A stretch of 64,000 nucleotides of DNA, from NCBI RefSeq assembly GCF_900109545.1, contig NZ_FOAP01000023.1, forward strand, positions 1 to 64,000. Reading direction: 5' to 3'. Origin of the DNA: Stigmatella aurantiaca. Lineage in GTDB: Bacteria; Myxococcota; Myxococcia; Myxococcales; Myxococcaceae. The notes under the pieces were generated by a model. The model saw nothing but the letters and a program-made list of their open reading frames with translations. It did not search any database and was not told where the DNA came from. The position numbers were made by a program, and so were the translations under genes. Shown piece after piece: positions 26,376-34,856 of this stretch (positions within the stretch are counted from its first letter, which is position 1; each line of letters begins with the position of its first letter).

Positions 26376-28037
26376 CTACTGCACGTTCAGAAAGATGGCG
26401 GTGGGCGCGCCCCAGTTGCCGTTGCGGTCCTGGCTCTCGACGAAGAGGGTGTGCCGTCCTGGCGTCAGCCCGGAGGTGAACACCGTGCCCCGGACGGACT
26501 CGATGGAGCTGCTGAAGCTGCCATCCACCGGGCTCATCGCGTACACCGGCGTTCCCGACACCCACGACGGGTTGTCGATGGAGAAGCGCGCGGCGGCGAT
26601 CGCCTGCGAGGCCTCGGTGCCGCCGTTGGTGCCGTAGCGGGTGTCATTGGCCTGGGCGGTGAGCGTCACCGAGGTGCCCGCCGTGACGGTGCTGGCCGAC
26701 AGCGTCAGGCTGACGGAGTCCGGGCCCGACGGCGTCTGGTACGGCCGCCGCGCCGCCTTGAAGGCGTAATAGAGGGCCGAGAGGTTCTTCGGGTAGATGG
26801 TGTTCTCGAACGTGGTGCAGCTCTCGAAGAAGGAGCCGCCCATCTCGAAGGTGTACGCCGCCACACCGAGGGTGCCGTAGGCGAAGTCATCCGTGGCGCC
26901 GGCCGCGTCGTAGAGGCACAAGCTCGACTGGCAGGCCTCGTAGCCGTTGAAGTAGTTGAACTTGCGCCCCAGCGTGCGCAGCTGCGTGCCGTTCGGCGAG
27001 GATGCCGTGCCGATGCCCCACGGGTAGAGCACATAGCCACCGTAGCTGTGCAGGGAGACCATCACGCCCGTTGCATCCGCGGGGGCGGGGTCGGTGAGGG
27101 ACGTCCCCCGCTGGTCCGGGAAGATGGACCGGATGTAGCTCTCCAGGGCCTGGGTCTCCGGCTCCGAGCCGGCCGCGCGCCCGCGGTAGGTCTCGCTGCA
27201 CGCGCTGGTGCTCGCGCCCGGCCCGCCCCAATCGAAGCTGCTGTTGCGGTTGAGGTCCACCCCGTACGTCGTCGTGGTGCAGGAGCCCAGGCTGCTGTTG
27301 GTGTTCTTGCGCTTGGAGAGCCCCGTCTCCGCGATGCGGCGGCCGTCCGGGTTGGACTGCACCACCACGTGGAGCTCGTAATGGTCGAGCAGCCAGGTGC
27401 TGTCCGGGTCCGTGCCGTAGCGGCTCGCCAGCTGCTCGGCGAAGCGCGTGGCCATCTCGGCCGTCGTGTACTCGCGGGCGTGGATGCCACCCATGAGGAA
27501 GAAGCGCGGCTTGGTGCCCGGGCGGGACTTGTTCGTCAGCACCAGCACCCGCATGTCATCCCCGGGCTTGCCCCCGGCCGTCAGCTTGTCCCAGCTGTCG
27601 CCGATGTCGTTCCACGAGGCGAGGTTCGGGTAGGTGGTGGCCAGCGACGCCATGGCGGCGTAGGTCTCGTCCACCGTGCGGTAGCAGGAGTAGCCGGGGA
27701 TGCCGGCCAGGATGTGCATTCCATCACGCGGCGCGTTCAGGAGCCGGGTCGGCTCCTCGAGGAGCTCCACCCGCCGCCCCTCCTTCACCAGCGCGTCGAA
27801 CTCCACGGGCGAGAGCACCGCCTCCACGGTCTTCTTCCCGTGGTCCACCGCCGCACTGAGATCCAACGTCTCGGCGAGCCGGTTGAGATCCGCCCGGTCC
27901 TTGAAGGACACCCGCGCCAGGATGACGGCGGGACGCGAGGCGCTGGGGGCAGCCTCCTGGGGAGAAACCGTGGGGGGAACGGCGGGTGAAAGGGTCAGCG
28001 CTGCGACAGCGAGTACACCTGCGGCATGGAGCGGCAT
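26376..28037 (-). CDS. Secreted M14 zinc carboxypeptidase with C-terminal Ig-like domain
   Basis: A 553-residue peptidase. A signal peptide (about residues 1-20) and a propeptide (to about 105) precede the M14 domain (about 115-430). Zinc ligands: His and Glu in GGIHAREYTT and the His in MVSLHSYGGYVLYP; substrate Arg/Asn in VDLNRNSSFDWGG; general base Glu in YTFEMGGSFF. All key residues are intact, so it should be active, most like carboxypeptidase A/T. The last 110 residues form an Ig-like beta-sandwich often found in myxobacterial secreted peptidases. ATG 28037 follows AAAGGA. Probably a digestive enzyme for prey protein (inference). Confidence 0.9.
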   Translation of the reverse strand: MPLHAAGVLAVAALTLSPAVPPTVSPQEAAPSASRPAVILARVSFKDRADLNRLAETLDLSAAVDHGKKTVEAVLSPVEFDALVKEGRRVELLEEPTRLLNAPRDGMHILAGIPGYSCYRTVDETYAAMASLATTYPNLASWNDIGDSWDKLTAGGKPGDDMRVLVLTNKSRPGTKPRFFLMGGIHAREYTTAEMATRFAEQLASRYGTDPDSTWLLDHYELHVVVQSNPDGRRIAETGLSKRKNTNSSLGSCTTTTYGVDLNRNSSFDWGGPGASTSACSETYRGRAAGSEPETQALESYIRSIFPDQRGTSLTDPAPADATGVMVSLHSYGGYVLYPWGIGTASSPNGTQLRTLGRKFNYFNGYEACQSSLCLYDAAGATDDFAYGTLGVAAYTFEMGGSFFESCTTFENTIYPKNLSALYYAFKAARRPYQTPSGPDSVSLTLSASTVTAGTSVTLTAQANDTRYGTNGGTEASQAIAAARFSIDNPSWVSGTPVYAMSPVDGSFSSSIESVRGTVFTSGLTPGRHTLFVESQDRNGNWGAPTAIFLNVQ

Positions 28038-28344
28038 GGGGGATCCTTTGAGACGGCCGGTTTTTCTGCCTGTGAAGCCCCCACACCATAGCCGGAATAA
28101 AATGTTTATCGAGTGAGCCGTGTGTCACGCGACGGGGCCACCTCTTCGCAGGTTTTAATGGGAACTCAAACGAGTTCACCCCGATCCACGGCGCCCCATC
28201 GGTCCTGCGCGGCGCTTCCCATGGACGCCCCTGCGTGCGGCACGTCCTCCCTGGCGGCGCAGTCTACGCCAGGGGGGACTCCAGTCCTTCAGAGGGCCCC
28301 AGCCGTCCGGCCCCCTTGCTCAACGGCGGAATTCACGGCCTGGC
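28038..28344. other. 307-bp gap with no gene seen
   Basis: Holds the promoter region of the minus-strand M14 peptidase gene, including an AT-rich stretch near 28095-28115. Frames in the rest have no ribosome sites and no recognisable product. Confidence 0.5.
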
Positions 28345-28638
28345 TTAGCGGCTCCAGCAGGCCCCGCTCGCGCCGACGCCGTAATGATAACGGCAGTGGG
28401 CATCCGCCACAGCACCGCACTGGCCGTAATCCGTGCCGGGGTAGTAGCCGGCGGTGACCCAGGTGGTGCCACACTTCGCGGTACAACGGTTCGCATACGG
28501 GTCCTGCCAGCCTTCGCAGAGGTTCTGCTCGGTCTCTGCCAGCGCGGGCGCGGCGCTGTTCATCCCCTCATCCACCTCGGGCCCACCACACCCCGCGAGG
28601 AGAAAGCCCAGCGCGATGCCACCAATGATGTTCTTCAT
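28345..28638 (-). CDS. Small cysteine-rich lipoprotein
   Basis: A 97-residue lipoprotein with the signal MKNIIGGIALGFLLAGC and a short mature part of about 80 residues containing six cysteines (CEGWQDPYANRC, AKCGTTW, GQCGAV, HCRYHY, ACWSR). The composition suggests a compact disulfide-bonded domain. ATG 28638 begins the signal peptide; an upstream frame of 16 residues is not signal-like. Function unknown. Confidence 0.72.
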   Translation of the reverse strand: MKNIIGGIALGFLLAGCGGPEVDEGMNSAAPALAETEQNLCEGWQDPYANRCTAKCGTTWVTAGYYPGTDYGQCGAVADAHCRYHYGVGASGACWSR

Positions 28639-28771
28639 GGAGCCGGTCCTTTGCAGATGTGCTGGCATCATACGCAGCACGCTCAATTTCTATCAGCCAG
28701 ACACATTCCAGAACAAGCAGGATTCCTTGCCATTTCTCCAAAATGTAAAATTCGCGACAAATGAGCACAAC

Positions 28772-28973
28772 TCAGTCCAGGAAGTGCCGCTCCCACAGGA
28801 TATGAGTGGCCTCAGGGAAGTAGGCCCCCGTGTGAGTGATAGCGCCATGGGGCCAGCACGCGTGCCAGTTCTCTGTACGCAGGCAAGATGCGGCTTTGTA
28901 CTTGGAGAGAGGAGGAGGGAGCGCAACCGATGAACTCCTCCCAGTTCACCCAGCACCGGTTGGCCCAGGAACG
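28772..28973 (-). pseudogene. Frameshifted gene remnant, product unknown
   Basis: Read on the minus strand, one frame gives RSWANRCWVNWEEFIGCA and, one base-phase later, another gives LSKYKAASCLRTENWHACW, then PHGAITHTGAYFPEATHILW and ERHFLD before a stop. Both halves have protein-like composition (Trp, Cys, Tyr, acidic residues) quite unlike GC-rich shadows, and they abut within a CTCCTCCTCT run where slippage is likely. A TGA interrupts the frame upstream. This looks like the end of a decayed gene; family not recognised. Confidence 0.35.
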
Positions 28974-29086
28974 TCAACTAGCAAGGGGTCCCTGCGGCTG
29001 GGGGCTCAGCCCGAGTTCTCAGGTGGCCCCCTCGCCGCAGCCTCACAGGCGAGGGCGATGGAAAAGCGCGGCCCCACTACCGAACG

Positions 29087-29107
29087 CTCAGGGGGCGCGC
29101 CCCTGAG
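29087..29107. terminator. Hairpin downstream of the GH18 lectin gene
   Basis: CTCAGGGG and CCCCTGAG are exact 8-base arms around GCGCG, 29 bases past the GH18 stop on the minus strand. The T-run is on the plus side, so as a minus-strand terminator it would lack a strong U-tract. Confidence 0.5.
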
Positions 29108-29135
29108 TTTTGCGGCAGGGGGTCACGCTTCCCCC

Positions 29136-30236
29136 TTACGGCTTGTGCAAGAAGCTGTAGACCTGAGCTTGCACTTGATTTTCGTAGGTGTAGTTGTCCG
29201 AGTTCAACCGCCACAGATGGATTCCCGCGAGCCCGTATGTGGTGTATTGAGATTCGGCTTTCGAAACCGACGGGGTCGTGCACTGCGACTCTGGGCAGAT
29301 TCCGTAGAGCAGTTGCTGCGGCTTCAGGCCGATCTCGATGAAGCTCTGCGGCGTGAGGTCGCTACCACCTGCATAGGTTTGCATGTTGACAAAGTTCAGA
29401 GAGGCCACGGCCGGGCCCAGGTTGCTGGTCGTGGCCGGTGACGCAGTCAGGTAAAATGGCCTGCCGCCGTTCGCCTTGCTGAGAGCATCCAACTGGGTCC
29501 GGATTTGTGCGGTAATCTTCGAGATGTTGCTGCTGACGTTATTGGATTCATAGTCGATGTCGAATCCGTCTACGCCACCACTGACCCCCAGATACGAATG
29601 CAAAAATGCAGCCACCGAGCCAGTGTACTTGCGGATCGCTGCATCGGTATTCAGGGCCTCCAGCGAACTCCCCCAGATGCCGTTGCCGCTTCCCCACCAC
29701 TGGGAGACGATAATCTTGATCTTCGGATTCTGGCTACGGGCTCTCTGGATGAGCCACTTGAACCGGTTGGAGAGGTCTCCTGTGCTTGCCGAGCTGTAGA
29801 GCCCGAAGGTTCCATCGGCTTGAACACCAGCGGGCCCGGTATACAGAACATCCACATTCTTGAAGTTGATGTCAGGCCACGCCTGCGGAATGGTGTTGTA
29901 CTGCTGGTCATCGGACATGTACATCCACGCCGCCGCGATCGGTGGGGAGATCGCCTGGGTGGATCGCTGGCTCTCCTTGGCGCTTGTTGTCACCGCCTTC
30001 GGCTTGGCGGTGCAGCCGCAAACAGGTCCAATTCCCGAAGGTGGCGTGTTCGTCCACTGCCCGTTCCAGCCACCGTGCCCCGCCTTCGTGCAAACGGACG
30101 GGCACCGAATTTCCGCGTCCTGCTGGCCGACAATGGACGTCGTCTTCACATCATAGGCAGGCGCATCTCCCGCGTGCGCCACACCGGCAGAAACAACCAT
30201 CATCCAGGCAATCCGCATCACCAATGACCACTTCAT
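29136..30236 (-). CDS. Mannan-binding lectin domain fused to GH18 glycosidase
   Basis: A 366-residue secreted protein: signal peptide (residues 1-23), then one lectin-like module (about 24-75; RCPSVC, WNGQWTN, GPVCGC) that resembles the MVL/mannan-binding family, then a GH18 barrel (about 95-366). The GH18 catalytic signature DGFDIDYE lies at 223-230 with Glu230 as proton donor, so it may be an active chitinase or endo-N-acetylglucosaminidase. The barrel is short, closest to the endo-beta-N-acetylglucosaminidase or narbonin-type. It lies after a related three-module lectin gene with 167 bases between, pointing to duplication. Likely binds and cleaves glycans on prey or matrix (inference). Confidence 0.85.
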   Translation of the reverse strand: MKWSLVMRIAWMMVVSAGVAHAGDAPAYDVKTTSIVGQQDAEIRCPSVCTKAGHGGWNGQWTNTPPSGIGPVCGCTAKPKAVTTSAKESQRSTQAISPPIAAAWMYMSDDQQYNTIPQAWPDINFKNVDVLYTGPAGVQADGTFGLYSSASTGDLSNRFKWLIQRARSQNPKIKIIVSQWWGSGNGIWGSSLEALNTDAAIRKYTGSVAAFLHSYLGVSGGVDGFDIDYESNNVSSNISKITAQIRTQLDALSKANGGRPFYLTASPATTSNLGPAVASLNFVNMQTYAGGSDLTPQSFIEIGLKPQQLLYGICPESQCTTPSVSKAESQYTTYGLAGIHLWRLNSDNYTYENQVQAQVYSFLHKP

Positions 30237-30403
30237 GGCTCCGCTCTTTCTGTAGAAGTTACAAATCACCATGACTGTGAAGACATGAGCCAACCGAGTC
30301 TTTAAGCCATTCCCTACGGGATCTGTTGAATTGTAAGGCCGGACATGCAGAGGCCATCCCCTCGGATGGGAAGATGGCCCCTGCAGCTGCTTGTTCCCTG
30401 GAC

Positions 30404-30967
30404 TCAGGTTCCGCCGCAGGACGGAGTGAGGCATCCGCAGACAGGGCCCACACCCGAGGGCGGCGTGTTCGTCCACTGTCCGTTCCAGGTTGCCTTGGCG
30501 TTGGTGCAGACGGACGGGCACCGCTTCTCCGCATCCTGCTGGTTCGCGATAGAACTCGTCTTCACATCGGCGGCTTTCATCTGATAACAGCCGCAGACAG
30601 GCCCACCGCCCGAGGGAGGCGTGTTCGTCCACTGTCCGTTCCAGATGCCATCGACGCCCTTGCAAACGGACGGGCACCGACTTTCCGCATCCTTCTGGTT
30701 CGCGAGAGGCGAGGTCTTCGCATCCTTCGACTTGACGGCACAGCCGCAGACAGGCCCAGCGCCGGAGGGCGGCGTGTTCGTCCACTGTCCATTCCAGCTC
30801 TGATAGCCAACCTGAGTACACACAGCCGGACACCGCTTGTTCGCATCCTGCTGGTTCACGATGGGCGAGGTCTTTGCATCACAAGCAGGCGCATCTGCCG
30901 CCTGCGCCGCGCCGACAGACACGAACATCATCATCACTGCGGCCATCACGTGCATCATCCACTTCAT
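30404..30967 (-). CDS. Secreted lectin with three mannan-binding-like repeats
   Basis: A 187-residue exported protein: signal peptide ending VGAAQA, then three repeats of about 50 residues. Each has QQDAxxRCPSVC, WNGQWTNTPPSG, and GPVCGC, with internal cysteines likely forming disulfides. The WNGQWT core recalls the FTGQWTT of Microcystis viridis lectin (PF12151). The gene precedes the lectin-GH18 gene, whose single module is nearly the same. ATG 30967 follows AAGGAGAGG, an excellent ribosome site. Probably a secreted glycan-binding protein. Confidence 0.82.
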   Translation of the reverse strand: MKWMMHVMAAVMMMFVSVGAAQAADAPACDAKTSPIVNQQDANKRCPAVCTQVGYQSWNGQWTNTPPSGAGPVCGCAVKSKDAKTSPLANQKDAESRCPSVCKGVDGIWNGQWTNTPPSGGGPVCGCYQMKAADVKTSSIANQQDAEKRCPSVCTNAKATWNGQWTNTPPSGVGPVCGCLTPSCGGT

Positions 30968-31225
30968 GGTTCCCTCTCCTTGTGGTTGCGGGAATGAACG
31001 CACAGTAAGACGGTCAGGGAACGACAACTGTGAACCCCCTCACTCAATTGGTGTGAGGCGTTTCACTGCAGTGATATGGCTTTCGCGACGAGGCAGCCAC
31101 CAGGGTGACCATTGACGCAGCTGAAAGTGATTTCCGGTCGAAGCTCACCGCTCTGGGTCCTCCATCGGCGCCGTCTTCGAGGGCACCTGCGGCAACCTCA
31201 TCTGCCGGTATAAGTTTGAGCGGTT

Positions 31226-32200
31226 TTACGGAGCAGCCTTGAGTCCGTTCAGGGCCGCCATCCGGGTGGCCACCTCATACAGCCGTTGGCGCAGGGCCAG
31301 CGGCTCCAGCACCTCGACCCCGCTTCCCAGGGCCGTGAGTTGCTCCGCTGCCACGTCCTCTCCCTCCATCAGCAAGTCCACGGTCCGCCACCCCTCCCCA
31401 TCCGGTGCTCCCGCCTCTTCGAGCATGCGGCGGACCGCATCGTGCGGAACCACCTGGGGCAGGCGGACTTGCGCATACGGGGACACCCGCACACGGCACC
31501 GGTACGTCAGCAAGGAGCGGTCGAAGGCCTCCGAAGACTCGGCCCACCATGCGGCCAGCTCGAACCCTTCGGGCCGGGTGAAGGTCTCGGGTCTCCCTTC
31601 CGCCCGGTGGATCCGGCTGATCCGGTAGGTGCGCAGCGCCTGCTCGTGCCGCGCCACCAGGTACCAGACGCCCGCCTTGAGCACGAGCCCCAGCGGGTCC
31701 ACGCGCCGCCGCTTCGGGGGCGCGCCATACTGAAGATCCAACCGGCGGCCCTCCCAGACTGCTCCGGCCACTGCGGGCAGGGCCTCCAGGGACTCGGAGC
31801 GCGAGAACCACCCGGGCGCATCGAGCAGGAACCGCTCCCGGATCCGGCTCGCCCGGCCCCGGAGTTCCGGGGGCAGCGTCGCATTCACCTTCGCCCGGGC
31901 ACTGACGGCCACCGTGGCCAGGCCCAGGTCCGCCACGGCCTGCGGCGCGCCGAAGAGGAACAGGGCGTTCGCCTCGTCGGCGGTCAGCCCATCCAGCCGG
32001 GTGCGCCAGCCCTCCACCAGGTGGATGCCCCCTTGGGGCCCCGGCTCCGTCCACACGGGCACCCCCGCCGCCATCAGCGCGGCCACGTCCCGGTAGAGCG
32101 TGCGCACGGAGACCTCCAGCTCTTCGGCGAGTTCCGCGGCCTTGGCGGTCCCTCGCCGCTGGAGCACGAGAAGCAGGGCAAGCAGGCGGCTGGATTTCAT
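31226..32200 (-). CDS. HTH-type WYL-domain transcriptional regulator
   Basis: A 324-residue regulator of the YafY/PafC type. Residues 1-60 are an N-terminal winged helix (LELAEELEVSVRTLYRDVAAL style). The WYL domain (about 140-215) shows VWYLVARHEQALRTYRISRI; the C-terminal WCX extension follows (about 240-320). Such proteins sense ligands or single-stranded nucleic acid and repress or activate neighbours. It is divergent from a reductase gene with a near-perfect 25-bp palindrome between them, suggesting it controls both. ATG 32200 follows GGAAG. Confidence 0.9.
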   Translation of the reverse strand: MKSSRLLALLLVLQRRGTAKAAELAEELEVSVRTLYRDVAALMAAGVPVWTEPGPQGGIHLVEGWRTRLDGLTADEANALFLFGAPQAVADLGLATVAVSARAKVNATLPPELRGRASRIRERFLLDAPGWFSRSESLEALPAVAGAVWEGRRLDLQYGAPPKRRRVDPLGLVLKAGVWYLVARHEQALRTYRISRIHRAEGRPETFTRPEGFELAAWWAESSEAFDRSLLTYRCRVRVSPYAQVRLPQVVPHDAVRRMLEEAGAPDGEGWRTVDLLMEGEDVAAEQLTALGSGVEVLEPLALRQRLYEVATRMAALNGLKAAP

Positions 32201-32221
32201 CTTCCGGCACCATGCCAGAAA

Positions 32222-32246
32222 ATCCCTGACAGGAACTGTCAGGGAT
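32222..32246. promoter_or_regulatory. Operator palindrome between WYL regulator and reductase
   Basis: Exact 11-base arms ATCCCTGACAG and CTGTCAGGGAT surround GAA. The core TGACAG-GAA-CTGTCA is the type of site seen next to YafY-like WYL regulators. It lies 22 bases from the regulator start and 21 bases from the reductase start, where it could overlap both promoters. Confidence 0.8.
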
Positions 32247-32266
32247 ACGGGCGCATCCTCCCGCTC

Positions 32267-32812
32267 ATGACACGCACTCAATATTACGTGGCGGCCAGCA
32301 TCGACGGGTTCATCGCGGACAGCGCGGGCAAGCTCGACTGGCTCTTCCAATTCAATGACACCGAAGGCGTGACCGCGCACTACGAGGCCTTCATGAAGGA
32401 GGTGGGGCCGCTCGCCATGGGCGCCGCCACCTACGAGTTCATCCTCAACGAGAACCACCCCTGGCCCTATGCGGACCGGCCCACGTGGGTCTTCACCCAC
32501 CGGAAGCTCCCCGCCATCCCGGGCGCGAACCTCCGCTTCACCACCGAGGACGTGGGCGCCGTTCACGCCCAGATGGTGGAGGCCGCCGCGGGCAAGAACA
32601 TCTGGCTCATCGGCGGCGGCCACCTCGTCGCCCAGTTCGTCCAGCGCGGCTTGCTGGATGAGATTCACCTGGGCCTCATCCCCGTCGTCCTCGGCGGCGG
32701 CATTCCCCTGCTCCCGGCGGCCCTCACGAGCCCCCTGGAGCTCACGGGGCTTACCCGCTTCGCCCGGGGCATGGTCGAGCTGCGCTACGCGATTCCCCGC
32801 CCCACCCGGTGA
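32267..32812 (+). CDS. RibD C-terminal/dihydrofolate reductase-like protein
   Basis: A 181-residue NADPH-dependent reductase fold (PF01872 type, YwjB/YyaP-like). Seen are the N-terminal YYVAASIDGFIAD, the middle GAATYEFIL near 57, and the NADPH motif IWLIGGGHLVAQFVQRGLLDEIHL near 121-144. These proteins are common and mostly uncharacterised; substrate not known. Likely controlled by the divergent WYL regulator through the shared operator. The ATG is 21 bases after the palindrome. Confidence 0.88.
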   Translation: MTRTQYYVAASIDGFIADSAGKLDWLFQFNDTEGVTAHYEAFMKEVGPLAMGAATYEFILNENHPWPYADRPTWVFTHRKLPAIPGANLRFTTEDVGAVHAQMVEAAAGKNIWLIGGGHLVAQFVQRGLLDEIHLGLIPVVLGGGIPLLPAALTSPLELTGLTRFARGMVELRYAIPRPTR

Positions 32813-32826
32813 CGCCTGGCGGGCCC

Positions 32827-34458
32827 CTACCGCGCGGAGCCTCGCAGCTCGGCGCGGCGGATCTTCCCGCTCACCGTCTTGGGCAGCTCCGTCACGAATT
32901 CGATCTCCCGGGGGTACTTGTACGCGGCCGTCGTGCGCTTCACGTGCTCCTGGAGCTCCACCGCCAGCTCCGGGGAGCCCGTGTACCCCGGCGCCAGGAT
33001 GACGTAGGCCTTGATGCGCTGGCCGATGCGCTCATCCGGCACGCCGATGACCGCGGACTCGGCCACCGCCGCGTGCTCGAGCAGCGCGGACTCCACCTCG
33101 AAGGGCCCCACCCGGTAGCCCGACGTCTTGATGACGTCATCCGCCCGCCCCACGAACCAGAAGTAGCCCTCCGCGTCCTTCACCGCCCGGTCTCCCGTGA
33201 CGTACCAGTCCCCGCGCCGGCAGGCCGCGTTGGCCGCGTCGTCGTCCAGATAGCCCTGGAACAGCCCCACCGGCCGCTCCGGGGCCACGCGCACCGCGAT
33301 GTCCCCCTCCTGCCCCGTGGCCACCTCCTGGCCCTGATCATCGATAATCGAGACCGTGAAGCCCGGAGAGGGCTTGCCCATGGAGCCCACCCGCGGCTCC
33401 AGCGCCGGGAACATCCCCACCACCACCACCGTCTCCGTCTGCCCGTAGCCTTCGCGGATGTGCAGCCCCGTCGCCGCCTTCCACGTGTCGATGACTTCCG
33501 GGTTCAGCGGCTCCCCCGCGCTCACCGCGTGGCGGATGGCGCTCAGGTCGTACTTCGACAGGTCCTGCAGCACGAGCGCTCGCCACGCCGTGGGCGGCGC
33601 GCAGAACGTCGTCACCCGCTGCGTCTCCAGCATCTTCAGGATGCGCGGCGCGTCGAACCGCCCCCGGTAGTCGTAGACGACGTTGCACGCGCCCTGGCTC
33701 CAGGGCCCGAACAGCTTGCCCCAGGCGCACTTGGCCCAGCCCGTGTCCGACAGCGTCAGGTGCCGGTCCTCGGGCGTCAAATCCAGCCAGTAGCGCCCCG
33801 TCACCCCATGCCCCAGGCCATAGCTGGCATGGGTGTGGAGCACCTGCTTCGGCATGCCCGTGGTGCCCGAGGTGAAATAGAGGAGCATGGGCTCGTCCGC
33901 GCGTGTGGGCGGAAAGGACACCCCTTCCGTCCCCTCCGTCGGCTCCCCCGCGTAGCGGAGCCACGGCGCGGGCGCCTCGCCCAGGGCAATCCAGTGCTTC
34001 ACCGGCCCCGTGCCCACCAGCCCCTCGAAGCGGTCCAGGCAGCTTGCGTCGGTGATGACCGCTTGCGCCTGACCGGCCGCCAGCCGGTAGCGGATGTCCT
34101 TGGGCGTGAGCATCGGCGTGCCCGGCATGAAGACGAGGCCCGCGCGCATACAGCCCAGCACCAGGAACCACCACTCCGGGATGCGCGGCAGCACGAGGAA
34201 CACCCGCTCGCCGCGCCGCAAGCCCAGGTCCGTGAGGAACCGCGCCGCTTGGAGCGAGTGCCGCCGCAGCTCCGCGAAGGTGACGCGCCGCTGGTTCCCG
34301 GCCTCGTCCGACCAGAGCATCGCCAGGGCCTCGGGGCGCTGCGCCGCGTGCGTGTCGATGACGTCCGTGGCGAAGTTGAAATGCTCGGGCCGCTCCCACC
34401 GGAAGGACCGGTAGACCGCCTCGTAATCCGTCATGTTGCGAGGGGAGACAGAGGACAT
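32827..34458 (-). CDS. Acyl-CoA synthetase (AMP-forming), medium-chain/acetyl type
   Basis: A 543-residue ANL-superfamily ligase that adenylates a carboxylic acid and transfers it to CoA. Motifs: YFTSGTTGMPK (P-loop, near residue 190), GYGQTE near 325, the YVTGDRAVKDAEGYFWFVGRADDVIKTSG core (near 400-430; hinge Asp/Arg), and the C-terminal PKTVSGKIRR with the catalytic Lys. Sequence style fits acetate/medium-chain acyl-CoA ligases. ATG 34458 follows GAAGGAG. Substrate cannot be read from sequence; it may serve fatty acid or leucine catabolism. Confidence 0.9.
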   Translation of the reverse strand: MSSVSPRNMTDYEAVYRSFRWERPEHFNFATDVIDTHAAQRPEALAMLWSDEAGNQRRVTFAELRRHSLQAARFLTDLGLRRGERVFLVLPRIPEWWFLVLGCMRAGLVFMPGTPMLTPKDIRYRLAAGQAQAVITDASCLDRFEGLVGTGPVKHWIALGEAPAPWLRYAGEPTEGTEGVSFPPTRADEPMLLYFTSGTTGMPKQVLHTHASYGLGHGVTGRYWLDLTPEDRHLTLSDTGWAKCAWGKLFGPWSQGACNVVYDYRGRFDAPRILKMLETQRVTTFCAPPTAWRALVLQDLSKYDLSAIRHAVSAGEPLNPEVIDTWKAATGLHIREGYGQTETVVVVGMFPALEPRVGSMGKPSPGFTVSIIDDQGQEVATGQEGDIAVRVAPERPVGLFQGYLDDDAANAACRRGDWYVTGDRAVKDAEGYFWFVGRADDVIKTSGYRVGPFEVESALLEHAAVAESAVIGVPDERIGQRIKAYVILAPGYTGSPELAVELQEHVKRTTAAYKYPREIEFVTELPKTVSGKIRRAELRGSAR

Positions 34459-34856
34459 GAACGCTCCTTCCGGTGAGGGGGAAACCACGACACACGCCCA
34501 CCCCAGAAACCGGTGTTTCCAGGGCCGGAGCAAGCAACCGTCCAGGGCGTTCCTGGCCTGTTCAAGCCCCAGGTTTTTCGAGCCCGCCCACCCCACGGGC
34601 AGCCCTGCTCCGGAGCGCCCTTCAGCGCCCTGTAGGCTATCGCGTACACAGCGCTTCAGCGCGCCATTCCTCTGAAACCAAAGGTATTTGACGCTTTCAT
34701 TGGGAGGTGTGAGGCGAGGCGGGGCTCGCCGTGCTGTGTGCAGAGCGGGCAAGACAGGCAGCGCGCGGCGGGCAGGGGCTTGGCAGACGAGAGCCTCGGG
34801 AAGGGATTTTTTCCCCCATTTGTCCGACCGCCGCACCTGGAACGAAAGGACCCGAA
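34459..34856. other. 398-bp divergent promoter region
   Basis: Lies between the minus-strand acyl-CoA synthetase and the plus-strand polysaccharide lyase. No gene supported; frames are GC-rich shadows. A short AT-rich stretch near 34665-34695 could hold a promoter element. Confidence 0.5.

Larger units (their letters stand above)
28639..29135. other. 497-bp region with a decayed reading frame and a hairpin
   Basis: No intact gene. It includes a probable frameshifted remnant (28772-28973, minus strand) and a hairpin (29087-29107) after the GH18 gene. The lower-G+C section 28680-28770 is the promoter side of the small lipoprotein. Confidence 0.5.

Noticed and set aside
28836..29441. A plus-strand open frame of 201 codons over the GH18 gene end
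   Set aside because: It overlaps the GH18 coding region antisense, has no ribosome site and a shadow-like composition.
31028..31225. Protein-like fragments near the WYL gene end (AVFEGTCGNLICRYKFERF)
   Set aside because: Too short, no start, and the phases do not join into one gene; could be chance or a very old remnant.
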